A stretch of DNA of 64,000 nucleotides from positions 1,922,001 through 1,986,000 of the forward strand of contig NZ_CP096882.1 in assembly GCF_023273875.1 (NCBI RefSeq), given 5' to 3'. Below the pieces are notes generated by a model that saw only the letters and a program-made list of their open reading frames with translations, did no database searches and had not been told where the DNA came from. This stretch comes from Pseudarthrobacter sp. SSS035. GTDB taxonomy: Bacteria > Actinomycetota > Actinomycetes > Actinomycetales > Micrococcaceae. Positions 1-8,113 of this stretch are shown here, piece by piece. Made by a program: the position numbers and the translations under genes. The first letter of the stretch is position 1. Each line of letters opens with the position of its first letter.

Positions 1-446
1 TGGCAATAGTCACGGAGCTTTTCTTCCGGACGGCGGTGTAGGCAGGTTTCCAGGTTGAAGGCGGGACACCTGACGCTACGGGCCATTTTCATCGGGGCTC
101 CCGGGCACTTGGAAATCGTCAACCTGAACTCCCTTATGCGCGCTAGCCCAGAGACAGCGGTCAAATCCCTACAGTATGGGCGGAATGAGAACCCCTATAC
201 CTAATATTCGGACCGGCGGCCAGACCCCTGTACTTGGGTAGGCAACGTATGTCCGGCGCTCAAAAGTGAGTACCTGCCACTGGTGACAGGCGCTTCAGGC
301 CAGCCATAGGCTCATCTCTACGGCCAGAGTCGAAGGCTAAATGAGAGCTGGGGCCAGAGACCAGACCCATGACCGGATAAAGCGATAAATCTGCGCCCGA
401 CTTCCGAGTCGAGTGCGGAGTTGACTAAATCCGCAAGCGTCATGAA
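1..446. other. Non-coding leader of glycosyltransferase copy 1
   Basis: I see no convincing coding frame here. From about position 180 onwards it is recognisably similar to the stretch before the second glycosyltransferase pair (about 12040-12311), and from 321 it is nearly identical. The promoter was therefore duplicated with the genes. It holds the palindromic site at 262-287. Positions 1-180 show nothing I can name. Confidence 0.6.
262..287 (+). promoter_or_regulatory. Shared upstream palindrome, site 1 (degenerate)
   Basis: AAAAG followed by TGAGTA-CCTGC-CACTGG. This is the weakest member of a four-site family with consensus AAAAG then CGAGTA-N5-TACTCG. The centre is about 172 bp before the GTG start at 447, the same distance as at the duplicated copy (12128-12153). 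Other members lie at 28572-28596 and 47301-47325. An operator role is inferred from symmetry, orientation and position; the protein that binds it is unknown. Confidence 0.5.
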
Positions 447-1310
447 GTGGTGAGGCATTTGTCTATTTCAACCCAGCTCCCAATAACATTCCCGATGCTG
501 GCCTTCGAAGCTCCGAGGGCGTCAGTCAGTGTCGTCATTCCCACCCTGAACGAGGCGAGGAATATTCCGTGGGTTCTTCGCCGGATTCCCTCGTATGTGG
601 ACGAGGTTGTCATCGTGGACGGCCGTTCCACGGACAACACGGTGGGAGTAGCCCGCGCTATCCGTGACAACCTTGTCATCGTCGATGAGCAGCGCAAGGG
701 TAAGGGCGTGGCCCTCCGTTCGGGTTTTGCCGCAGCCTCAGGGGACATCATTGTCATGCTGGATGCGGATGGCAGCATGGATCCGCAGGAGATCGGCTGG
801 TTCGTTGCCCCGCTTCAGCACGATTTCGACTTCGTTAAGGGTTCGCGCCATGTCACGGGCGGAGGATCCGAAGACCTGACCCGGCTGAGGAAGGCCGGCA
901 ACCGCGCCCTGACGGGATTGGCCAATGCGGTCCTGCATAGCAACTACTCTGACCTTTGCTATGGATATATTGCGTTTCGGAGGGAATGCCTGGAGATCCT
1001 TCAGCTGGAATCGGACGGCTTCGAAATTGAGACCGAGCTGATTGTCCGGGCGGCAAAGGCCGGTCTGCGCATTGCCGAAGTTCCCAGCCTGGAGCTGGAC
1101 CGGATCTCCGGCGCGTCGAACCTGCAGACGTTCCGTGACGGCTGGCGGGTACTGGGAACGCTGGCGCGCGAATGCACCATGTGGGAGGCGCCCACCGCAG
1201 GGGCCAGACCTGAAGCCCTCCGCCGGGTGAAATATACCTACGCAAATGTCAGCGTCCCGCGGACGCCTATGGACCCCCAAACGGTCCTCTCCCTCGTTCG
1301 GGGAGCGTAG
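447..1310 (+). CDS. GT2 glycosyltransferase, DPM1-like (copy 1)
   Basis: Family 2 glycosyltransferase with a GT-A fold, expected to transfer a sugar from a nucleotide donor to a lipid or growing glycan at the cytoplasmic membrane face. Seen: the N-terminal strand VSVVIPTLNE, then EVVIVDGRSTD, the KGKGVALRSGF loop and the metal-binding MLDADGSMDP motif near residue 110, as in dolichol-phosphate-mannose-synthase-like enzymes. No membrane segment was found. The frame opens at GTG 447; ATG 495, just before the conserved domain, is an equally plausible start. The gene is followed one base later by a second GT2 gene, so the two probably form an operon. It is nearly identical to 12312-13184 and differs mainly at the C-terminus. 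The sugar substrate cannot be told from sequence. Confidence 0.88.
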   Translation: MVRHLSISTQLPITFPMLAFEAPRASVSVVIPTLNEARNIPWVLRRIPSYVDEVVIVDGRSTDNTVGVARAIRDNLVIVDEQRKGKGVALRSGFAAASGDIIVMLDADGSMDPQEIGWFVAPLQHDFDFVKGSRHVTGGGSEDLTRLRKAGNRALTGLANAVLHSNYSDLCYGYIAFRRECLEILQLESDGFEIETELIVRAAKAGLRIAEVPSLELDRISGASNLQTFRDGWRVLGTLARECTMWEAPTAGARPEALRRVKYTYANVSVPRTPMDPQTVLSLVRGA

Positions 1311-1311
1311 C

Positions 1312-2310
1312 ATGCTGGATCGTGGTGCACGTCCGAGCGTAACGATCGTCATTTGTGCTTATACCGAAAGGCGTTGGGACCGGTTGCTGGACGTCATAGA
1401 GTCCGTCCGGGCCCAATCAGTTGCACCCCAAGAGGTCCTGGTGGTCATTGACCACAACGAGGCTCTGTATGAGCGGCTCACCGAAATTGTGGATGACGTG
1501 ACGGTGGTGGAGAGCAGCGGTCCACGCGGGTTGTCCGGAGCGCGGAACACCGGCGTCGAACTTGCCGATTCGGACATTGTGGCCTTCCTCGACGACGACG
1601 CCGAGGCAGCCCCGGACTGGCTTCAACGGCTGCTTGCCCTCTATGACGATCCTGATGTCCTGGCCGTCGGCGGCCGCGTGGAACCGGTGTGGGAAACGGG
1701 CCGTCCGGGCTACTTCGGTGAAGAGCTCGACTGGATCGTAGGATGCAGCCACCGCGGAATGCCCAAGGTGGCCTCCGAGGTCCGGAACGTCATCGGCGCA
1801 AACATGTCCTTCAGGCTCGAAGTCCTCCGCCAGGTTGGCGGCTTCAACCTTTCGCTGGGGCGCCAGGGCACTTTGCCCCTTGGCTGCGAGGAGACCGAGA
1901 TCTGCATCCGTTCGAAGATAGGCTCACCCGGATCGCGGATCGTCTACGAACCCGCGGCTTTGGTCCGTCACCATGTGCCGGCGGACAGGGGGACATTGCG
2001 CTACATGCTGTCGCGTTCCTGGTCCGAGGGTATCTCCAAAGCCCAGGTCAGCCGGGTGGTAGGCCAAAAACGGGCACTCGGCCCGGAACGGCGCTACGTG
2101 CGCAGCGTACTGCCGCGGGCCGTTTTTGCGGGAGTGCGCGATTGGGGCCGGGGCGACAACCCGCAGGGGCTGGGCCGGGCGGGAGCCGTCATCGCAGTCC
2201 TGGCTTGGACGGCCGCCGGGTACGTACGCGGACGCCGGATAGCGCACGTGGAGGGCCGCCCGCTGTCCGGGACCGTCATTGCGCGCGCACCGTGGAGCGA
2301 GGTCCAGTGA
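1312..2310 (+). CDS. GT2 glycosyltransferase, rhamnosyl/ExoM-like (copy 1)
   Basis: A 332-residue family 2 glycosyltransferase. Seen: the VTIVICAYTERRW start of the GT-A domain, SGARNTGVELADSD, the FLDDDAE metal/donor-binding triad near residue 100, and GANMSFRLEVLRQVGGFN with a downstream GCEETEICIR (ED-type acceptor/base region). I chose ATG 1312, directly after the upstream stop, over an in-frame start 66 bases earlier that would overlap the previous gene. The paralogue is 13177-14175. The two N-termini differ clearly while the middle and C-terminal parts stay close, so this is a diverged or converted duplicate rather than a fresh copy. It probably acts on the same glycan as the preceding gene. 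Confidence 0.87.
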   Translation: MLDRGARPSVTIVICAYTERRWDRLLDVIESVRAQSVAPQEVLVVIDHNEALYERLTEIVDDVTVVESSGPRGLSGARNTGVELADSDIVAFLDDDAEAAPDWLQRLLALYDDPDVLAVGGRVEPVWETGRPGYFGEELDWIVGCSHRGMPKVASEVRNVIGANMSFRLEVLRQVGGFNLSLGRQGTLPLGCEETEICIRSKIGSPGSRIVYEPAALVRHHVPADRGTLRYMLSRSWSEGISKAQVSRVVGQKRALGPERRYVRSVLPRAVFAGVRDWGRGDNPQGLGRAGAVIAVLAWTAAGYVRGRRIAHVEGRPLSGTVIARAPWSEVQ

Positions 2311-2336
2311 GCGAACGCGTCGACGAACTCCCCCCA

Positions 2337-2636
2337 GGAGGCGAGCGTGCCGGCCCGCAGGCCCAGACGCAGCAGGGTGAGCATGATGGCATAGTCGCGT
2401 CGCCCCTCGCTGCTTCGTCGGTCACACGAGCCCAGGAGCTTCCGGGCGACATCGACGCTGATCCCGCTTGCCAAGGGTGAGCGCCGGCGCCCCGTGATGG
2501 AAAGGGCCGCCCCCGAGAGATCCCTCTCGCTCAGGCCGTCCAGGAAGCAAACGTCCCTGGCACACAAACCGGCCAGGTCGCCACTTGGTGCCTGCCTGTT
2601 TAGGAAACGGCTTGCCCGCAACACGTAAGCAGCAGC
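2337..2636 (-). pseudogene. Tyrosine recombinase (integrase) remnant
   Basis: In one minus-strand frame the roughly 100 codons here read like the middle of an XerC/D-type site-specific recombinase. A linker is followed by the stretch RRDYAIMLTLLRLGLRAG, which matches the conserved block around the first catalytic arginine of the family. The frame then runs into the glycosyltransferase duplication boundary at 2332 with no catalytic His-x-x-Arg or Tyr. It is therefore a truncated fragment, abutting the point where the two duplicated segments diverge. There is no start or complete domain. The family assignment rests on this one motif block. Confidence 0.55.
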
Positions 2637-2652
2637 TGACAGAGAGGTCACC

Positions 2653-5600
2653 ATGCGTATGGTCATCAGAATCCTCACCCCCTTGACGGTGGCTGGACTA
2701 CTTGTGGGGCTCGCCGCTCCGGTCGCGAGTGCGGCCGTGGTGCAGGTGAGCGCAACGGTCGAAACGGCCCCAGTGCACGGATCAGGGGATGCCGCGGACG
2801 ACCCAGCCATCTGGATACATCCCACCGACCCGTCGAAGAGCACCATCATCGGTACGGACAAGAGCACCGATGGGCGCGGTCTTGTCGTCTACGACCTGTC
2901 TGGACGGGAGTTGTTCTACTACCCCGACGGGCTGATGAACAATGTTGATGTCCGCTACAACTTCCCCCTCGGCAGCAGCCGCGTCGGCTTGGTCGGTGTC
3001 TCGAACCGAGCACGGAGTCTTGACTTCTATAAGGTCAACGAGTCGGATCGCTCGCTGACGAAAGTCGGCAGCTTCGCGCCCACTGCCAACATCGGCACGC
3101 CCCGCGGGTTCTCCTTCTACCACTCCCCGGAGACCGGTAAGTACTTCGCTTATGTCACCGATATTGGCAAGGTCGAGCAGTGGGAACTTGACGGCTCCAC
3201 AGGTTCAGTTACCGGCCGGCTCGTGCGCAGCTGGACGGTGAGCGGCCCGGCCCACACCGAGGGCCTCGTGGCCGATGATGAGATGAAGCGGCTCTACATT
3301 GCGCAGGAGGACATCGGCGGAATCTGGCGCTACGGCGCCGAGCCCGGGGACTCGACCGTCGGGACGAAAGTTGTCAGCACGACCGAGAATGGCGGCGACA
3401 TCGTCCAGGACATCAAGGGCATCAGCATCTACTACGGTAGCGGTGGCGCCGGTTACCTGCTGGCCGCGAGCCAGGGCTCCAACCGATTCCACGCCTATGC
3501 CCGCGACGACAACCGGCCGCTGGGAGCCTTCGCCATCCCGGCCGGGAACGGGATCGATGCTGTCACCGGCATGGACGGGATAGACGTCACCAACTTCGGC
3601 GTCGGGGGGCCCTTCCCCCAGGGCTTCTTCGTCACACAAGACCACGGCAACGACAACGGGCACCAGAACTTCAAGGTGGTGCCATGGCAGTCCATCGCTG
3701 CCGCCTACACGCCGGCTTTGCTCGTCGATGCGGCCTACGACCCGCGCAAAATCGGGGCTGGGACCCCCACTCCCGAACCGCCTGACACCACGATCACGAG
3801 CAAACCGGCCAATCCGACGAGCTCCACATCGGCTCAGTTCAGCTTCACCTCAACGTCGACCGGCGCGACCTTCGCCTGCTCGCTCGACTCTGCGGCGTTC
3901 GCCAGCTGCACCAGTCCGGTGTCGTACCCTGGACTGTCCGTTGGCGCGCATACCTTCCGGGTTCATGCCTCTGACCAGAACGGCGTTGACCCTACCCCCG
4001 CCAGCTATACCTGGACCGTGGACACTGCGCCTCCGCCGGCGGACACCACACCACCGGAGACGACCATCACGTCGGGACCACCTGCGACATCGACGTCGAC
4101 CACCGCCTCCTTCGCATTCACCTCGAGTGAAGCCAATTCGACATTCCAGTGCAGCCTGGATGGTGCGCCGCGCGTCGCATGCACGTCTCCCCAGACCTAC
4201 ACCGGGTTGTCGATCGGATCCCACACCTTCGGTGTCTGGGCCACCGACGTAGCCGGCAACACCGACGCGACAGCAGCGACGCATACCTGGAGCGTCGGCC
4301 CTAGCGATACGACGGCTCCGACGGTGACGGGTACGTCTCCGGCTGATGTTGCGACTGGTGTGGCGGTGTCGGCGGATGTGACGGGGTCGTTCTCGGAGGC
4401 GATCGATGCCTCGACCGTCACCGCGACCACGTTCACGTTGACGGGGCCGACGGGGACGGTGCAGGCAGCGTACAGCAGCACGGGCAACGTTGCGACGTTG
4501 AACCCGACTGCCAATCTGGCGGCGGGTACGACGGGTACGCCGTACACGGCGACGATCAAGGGCGGCCCCGCTGGGGTAAGGGATCTTGCCGGCAACCCGC
4601 TGGCGACGGACAGGACCTGGACCTTCACCACGGCTCCCGCGGGCGGCGGCACGCCGGAAACGGTCACGCTCACGGCCACCGCTGACAGCTATGTCTCAAG
4701 CGCGGCGCCGGGGACGAACAATGGCACAAGTACCTTGCTGGGCGTGGACAACAGCCCGGCGGAGGTCACGTACCTGAAGTTCGACCTGTCCGCGTATGCG
4801 GGCAGGACCATCCAGAGTGCAACGTTGCAGCTGCGCAGCGCCGGCAGCGGGTCAACGGGCACGCAGAACATCAAGCTGGTCACTAATGACAACTGGACCG
4901 AGAGTGTTGCGATCCCGTACAGCAGCCGTCCGGCGCTCGGCACCAGCATCGGCACCCTCGGCCCGACAACCACCAACACCACCTACAACATTCCGCTCAC
5001 GGTCAGCGGACTGACCGGTGAGCTCGGCCAACAGCTCTCCCTGGGAATGGACACCAGCAGCGGTGACGGCCTGGACCTCAACTCCAAGGAAGCCGGCAAC
5101 ACGCTCGCACCCAAGCTCATCCTCACCCTCGGCGGTGGCGGTGGCGGTGGCGGCGGTGATACGACGGCTCCGACGGTGACGGGTACGTCTCCGGATGACG
5201 TTGCGACTGGTGTGGCGGTGTCGGCGAATGTGACGGGGTCGTTCTCGGAGGCGATGGATGAGTTGACGGTCACGTCGGCCACGTTCACATTGACTACGGA
5301 GCCTACGCCTACGGAGCCCACGGCGACGGCGGTGCTGGCCGCCGTGAACTACACCAGCGACAGGGTTGCGACATTGAACCCGGATGCTGAACTGACGGCA
5401 AACACGAAGTACACGGCGACGATCAAGGGCGGCCCCGCTGGGGTAAGGGATCTTGCCGGCAACCCGCTGGCGACGGACAGGACCTGGACCTTCACCACGG
5501 CTCCCGCGGGCGGCGGCACGCCGGAAACGGTCACGCTCACGGCCACCGCTGACAGCTATGTCTCAAGCGCGGCGCCGGGGACGAACAATGGCACAAGTAC

Positions 5601-6003
5601 CTTGCTGGGCGTGGACAACAGCCCGGCGGAGGTCACGTACCTGAAGTTCGACCTGTCCGCGTATGCGGGCAGGACCATCCAGAGTGCGACGTTGCAGCTG
5701 CGCAGCGCCGGCAGCGGGTCAACGGGCACGCAGAACATCAAGCTGGTCACTAATGACAACTGGACCGAGAGTGTTGCGATCCCGTACAGCAGCCGTCCGG
5801 CGCTCGGCACCAGCATCGGCACCCTCGGCCCGACAACGAAAAACACCAGCTACAACGTTCCGCTGACGATCAGCGGACTGACCGGTGAGCTCGGCCAACA
5901 GCTCTCACTGGGAATGGACACCAGCAGCGGTGACGGCCTGGACCTCAACTCCAGGGAGGCCGGCAGCACGCTCGCACCCAAGCTCATCCTCACCCTGAGC
6001 TAG
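2653..6003 (+). CDS. Secreted beta-propeller phytase-like modular protein
   Basis: A 1116-residue exported protein. A signal peptide (MRMVIRILTP, then a hydrophobic core ending ASAA, residues 1-28) leads into a beta-propeller phytase-like domain (about 30-365; DPAIWIHP, GTDKSTDGRGLVVYDL, HTEGLVADDE, QDIKGISIYY, DHGNDNGHQNFK). This family is Ca-dependent and hydrolyses phytate or related phosphoesters. Two Ig/HYR-like repeats follow (about 375-550), then two rounds of SbsA-like Ig (Big_5) plus a DNRLRE-type domain, separated by a nine-glycine linker. The C-terminal rounds match, at DNA level, the cassettes of the convergent gene 8114-11908. There is no LPXTG. SD-like AGAGAGG precedes the ATG. 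The stop codon TAG forms part of the target duplication of the adjacent IS. The catalytic domain is clear; the substrate is inferred. Confidence 0.85.
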   Translation: MRMVIRILTPLTVAGLLVGLAAPVASAAVVQVSATVETAPVHGSGDAADDPAIWIHPTDPSKSTIIGTDKSTDGRGLVVYDLSGRELFYYPDGLMNNVDVRYNFPLGSSRVGLVGVSNRARSLDFYKVNESDRSLTKVGSFAPTANIGTPRGFSFYHSPETGKYFAYVTDIGKVEQWELDGSTGSVTGRLVRSWTVSGPAHTEGLVADDEMKRLYIAQEDIGGIWRYGAEPGDSTVGTKVVSTTENGGDIVQDIKGISIYYGSGGAGYLLAASQGSNRFHAYARDDNRPLGAFAIPAGNGIDAVTGMDGIDVTNFGVGGPFPQGFFVTQDHGNDNGHQNFKVVPWQSIAAAYTPALLVDAAYDPRKIGAGTPTPEPPDTTITSKPANPTSSTSAQFSFTSTSTGATFACSLDSAAFASCTSPVSYPGLSVGAHTFRVHASDQNGVDPTPASYTWTVDTAPPPADTTPPETTITSGPPATSTSTTASFAFTSSEANSTFQCSLDGAPRVACTSPQTYTGLSIGSHTFGVWATDVAGNTDATAATHTWSVGPSDTTAPTVTGTSPADVATGVAVSADVTGSFSEAIDASTVTATTFTLTGPTGTVQAAYSSTGNVATLNPTANLAAGTTGTPYTATIKGGPAGVRDLAGNPLATDRTWTFTTAPAGGGTPETVTLTATADSYVSSAAPGTNNGTSTLLGVDNSPAEVTYLKFDLSAYAGRTIQSATLQLRSAGSGSTGTQNIKLVTNDNWTESVAIPYSSRPALGTSIGTLGPTTTNTTYNIPLTVSGLTGELGQQLSLGMDTSSGDGLDLNSKEAGNTLAPKLILTLGGGGGGGGGDTTAPTVTGTSPDDVATGVAVSANVTGSFSEAMDELTVTSATFTLTTEPTPTEPTATAVLAAVNYTSDRVATLNPDAELTANTKYTATIKGGPAGVRDLAGNPLATDRTWTFTTAPAGGGTPETVTLTATADSYVSSAAPGTNNGTSTLLGVDNSPAEVTYLKFDLSAYAGRTIQSATLQLRSAGSGSTGTQNIKLVTNDNWTESVAIPYSSRPALGTSIGTLGPTTKNTSYNVPLTISGLTGELGQQLSLGMDTSSGDGLDLNSREAGSTLAPKLILTLS
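4309..6003 (+). repeat. Big_5/DNRLRE cassettes, inverted relative to 8117-10495
   Basis: Two rounds of an Ig-like plus DNRLRE-type coding cassette. The first round is close to identical to the cassettes in the convergent gene, and long stretches are shared, for example the residues around PAGVRDLAGNPLATDRTW and GTNNGTSTLLGVDNS. The second round has a distinct Ig half but the same DNRLRE half. The two genes therefore form a large imperfect inverted repeat, a substrate for recombination. Confidence 0.85.
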
Positions 6004-7608
6004 GAGACTGCTGAATTAGTCGAGGGTGTCCGCGTCGGCTGGACTCGTGGGCCTGGTGGTTAAGACTGGCTTATGCAGGGACGCGCGAGGACGCGCAACG
6101 CGGGCATTTGGATGTGGAGGCGCTGGCCGGTGAGTTGTTGGCTCCGGGCAGTGTCTTCGCTTTTCTGGCCAAACATCGGGGGCGCCTGTTTCCGGATTCA
6201 ATGATGGAGGACCTCTTTCCGTCGCAGCGGGGCCGGCCGTCGGTTCCGGCGCCGGTGATCGGTGCGGTGCTGGTGTTGCAGGCATTGCGGGGCCTCTTTG
6301 ACCGGGAAACCGCCGAGGCTTTGACCTTCGATCTGCGCTGGAAGGCCGCGTGCGGGTACGGGTTGACTGATACCGCGTTCCATCCGAGCACGCTGACGTA
6401 TTGGCGACGGCGTCTTGCCGGGTCGGGAAACCCGCGCCGGATCATGGAGGCCATCGCCGAGGTCGTGGCTGAGACCGGAATCCTGAAGGGCAAGCGCCGG
6501 CGAGCTGTGGATTCGACGGTCCTGGATGACGCGGTCGCGAGGCAGGACTCGATCACGCAGCTGATCGCGGGGATCCGCCGCTTCGGCCGTGATGTCCCGG
6601 GCGCCCAGGAGCTGGTGAGCACCTACGCTACGGGGTATGACTACACGCGCACCGGCAGACCGGACATCGCCTGGGACGACCAGGATGCCAAGGTGGGCTG
6701 GTTTCGGCGCTCGTCACCGACGCGCTGGCGCCCCTGCTGGCGGCGGTCGAATCCCGAGACCTTGGACGGCAAGGCGGCCGATGCGTACTCGCTGCTTGTA
6801 CTCGTCGCCCGGGCAGGACGTGGAACCGGCCGAGGATTCTGACGTGACCGACGGGCGGTGGCGTATCGCCCGGAAGGTCGCCGCGGACCGGATGATCTCC
6901 ACCGTGGATCCGGACACCCGGCACGCGCATAAGACCCGGTCCCGGCAGCAGGACGGATTCAAGGCCCACATTGTGATCGAGCCCGATACCGGGCTGATCA
7001 CCGCCGCGGAGCTGACCAAGGCCTCTGGACCGGGAAACAGTGACGGAGCCGTCGGTGCCCGGCTGATCGGCATGGATCCCACGATCGCCGGCACCAGCGT
7101 GGACGTCCTGGCCGACTCGGCCTACGGTTCCGGGGAAATGCTCGCCACCCTCGCCCGCACCGCCCACACGCCCACGAACACAACGCCTTGCTGGGCGAAC
7201 ACCGCCACCGCGCCACGGACCAGGCCTTCCAAAATGACTACCGCACGCACCGGCCCATGGTCGAGCGGTCCATCGCCTGGCTCACCCGCGGCAACCGCCG
7301 CGTTCCGCACCGCGGCATCCAACGGAACAACGCCTGGCTGCAACTGCGGATCGCGGGACTGAACCTGCGACGAATGCTCGCGCTCGGACTGACCACGAAC
7401 GAGGGATCATGGGCGCTGGGATAATCCACCGCCCGGACCCCGGCCCATCAACAAAACCACTGGATGACGCCCCCGATCTGGGGCAGAATGAATCCAAGCG
7501 GGCGGAACGACCCCGTTGTCGCATCCAAGGGTGCTGACCAGAACACGCCGACGGCCACTTGGTGGCGTTCCGCCCGCCCCACAACCCCGTTGTTCAGCAG
7601 CTTCCTAG
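6000..7608 (+). mobile_element. IS1182-type insertion sequence with CTAG target duplication
   Basis: The element spans 6004-7604 and is flanked by direct CTAG repeats at 6000-6003 and 7605-7608. Its imperfect terminal inverted repeats are GAGACTGCTGAA at the left end and GAAGCTGCTGAA (reverse complement) at the right. The left CTAG contains the stop codon of the phytase-like gene, so insertion left that protein intact. After the right CTAG, the next 17 bases (GTCAGGCAGGAAGAGGA) match the 3' flank of the convergent gene at 8099-8115, showing the sequence interrupted by the insertion. The transposase inside is frameshifted. Confidence 0.75.
6108..7424 (+). pseudogene. IS1182-family transposase, multiply frameshifted
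   Basis: The N-terminal part has GRPSVPAPVIGAVLVLQALRG and RRRAVDSTVLDDAVARQD. The middle has DPDTRHAHKTRS and a KAHIVIEPDTGLITA block, and the end has ERSIAWLTRGNRRVPHRG. All are hallmarks of IS1182-type DDE transposases. The reading frame must shift at about 6697, 6755, 6812 and 7180 to keep these blocks together, so no full protein can be made. The start is taken at the first in-frame position before the conserved N-terminus. The element is presumed immobile unless a transposase is supplied in trans. Confidence 0.8.
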
Positions 7609-7666
7609 GTCAGGCAGGAAGAGGATGATGCTTCCAGTGCCCGTGTTCTCGCCGCGGCGAGTGCGA

Positions 7667-7850
7667 TCAGCTGAGTCTGGATCTTGGTGATGCTGTGATC
7701 TCCATGAGCTCGGCGAGTTTGGCGGCTTTGGCCCCGGTCAGGATCAAGAGGTTCAGCCGTACACGCACGAGGGCGTAGAGCGCGTTGATCAGCTTCAGCT
7801 CCGCGGCGGTGTCGTAGCGGTAGCGGAAGGCGTGCCGGCGGACTACGTCG
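7667..7850 (-). pseudogene. C-terminal remnant of an integrase-type transposase
   Basis: A short minus-strand frame reads VRRHAFRYRYDTAAELKL, then INALYALVRVRLNLL. This resembles the conserved tail of DDE integrase-catalytic-domain transposases common in actinobacteria. The catalytic part is absent, so this is a fragment. Between it and the palindrome at 8045 (7851-8044) I see nothing recognisable. Confidence 0.5.
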
Positions 7851-8044
7851 CCGTTTTCTGCTCCACGTGGGCGTTGTCGTGGGACCACCATTGTCGGTAT
7901 CAGATGGGGTGGGGAGCCTGGAATTATCGGCATAACCGGGCTTGAAAAAGGGAGATGTGCATGCGGATGTGCGCAATGACGTTCAACGGGTGACGAATGA
8001 ATCTGCGGTCACCCGCGGAGTTAAACTCACGTCCTGCGCCTTGG

Positions 8045-8096
8045 CTAAACATGGCCGGGACCCCATCCTTAAGGATGGGGTCCCGGCCATGTTTAG
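8045..8096. terminator. 52-bp perfect palindrome, probable terminator
   Basis: Two 26-base arms meet at TT|AA with no mismatch (arm ends CTAAACATGG / CCATGTTTAG). It lies 17 bases beyond the stop of the minus-strand gene 8114-11908 and could terminate it. It lacks a clear T-tract, and its length and perfection are unusual for a terminator, so a mobile palindromic element is an alternative. Confidence 0.6.
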
Positions 8097-8113
8097 TCCT
8101 CTTCCTGCCTGAC

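Larger units (their letters stand above)
321..2332 (+). repeat. Segmental direct duplication, copy 1 (glycosyltransferase pair)
   Basis: About 2 kb is repeated in direct orientation at 12185-14197. The first gene is almost base-identical in both copies. Divergence rises around the gene junction (1290-1420) and in patches of the second gene, giving a mosaic that suggests recombination or gene conversion. Both copies end at the same point, a few codons into a third frame beginning SERVDELP, so a third gene was probably cut off before or during duplication. Confidence 0.85.

Noticed and set aside
1246..1311. Earlier in-frame start for the second glycosyltransferase
   Set aside because: It would overlap the preceding gene by 65 bases and lacks conserved residues; ATG 1312 sits directly at the domain start.
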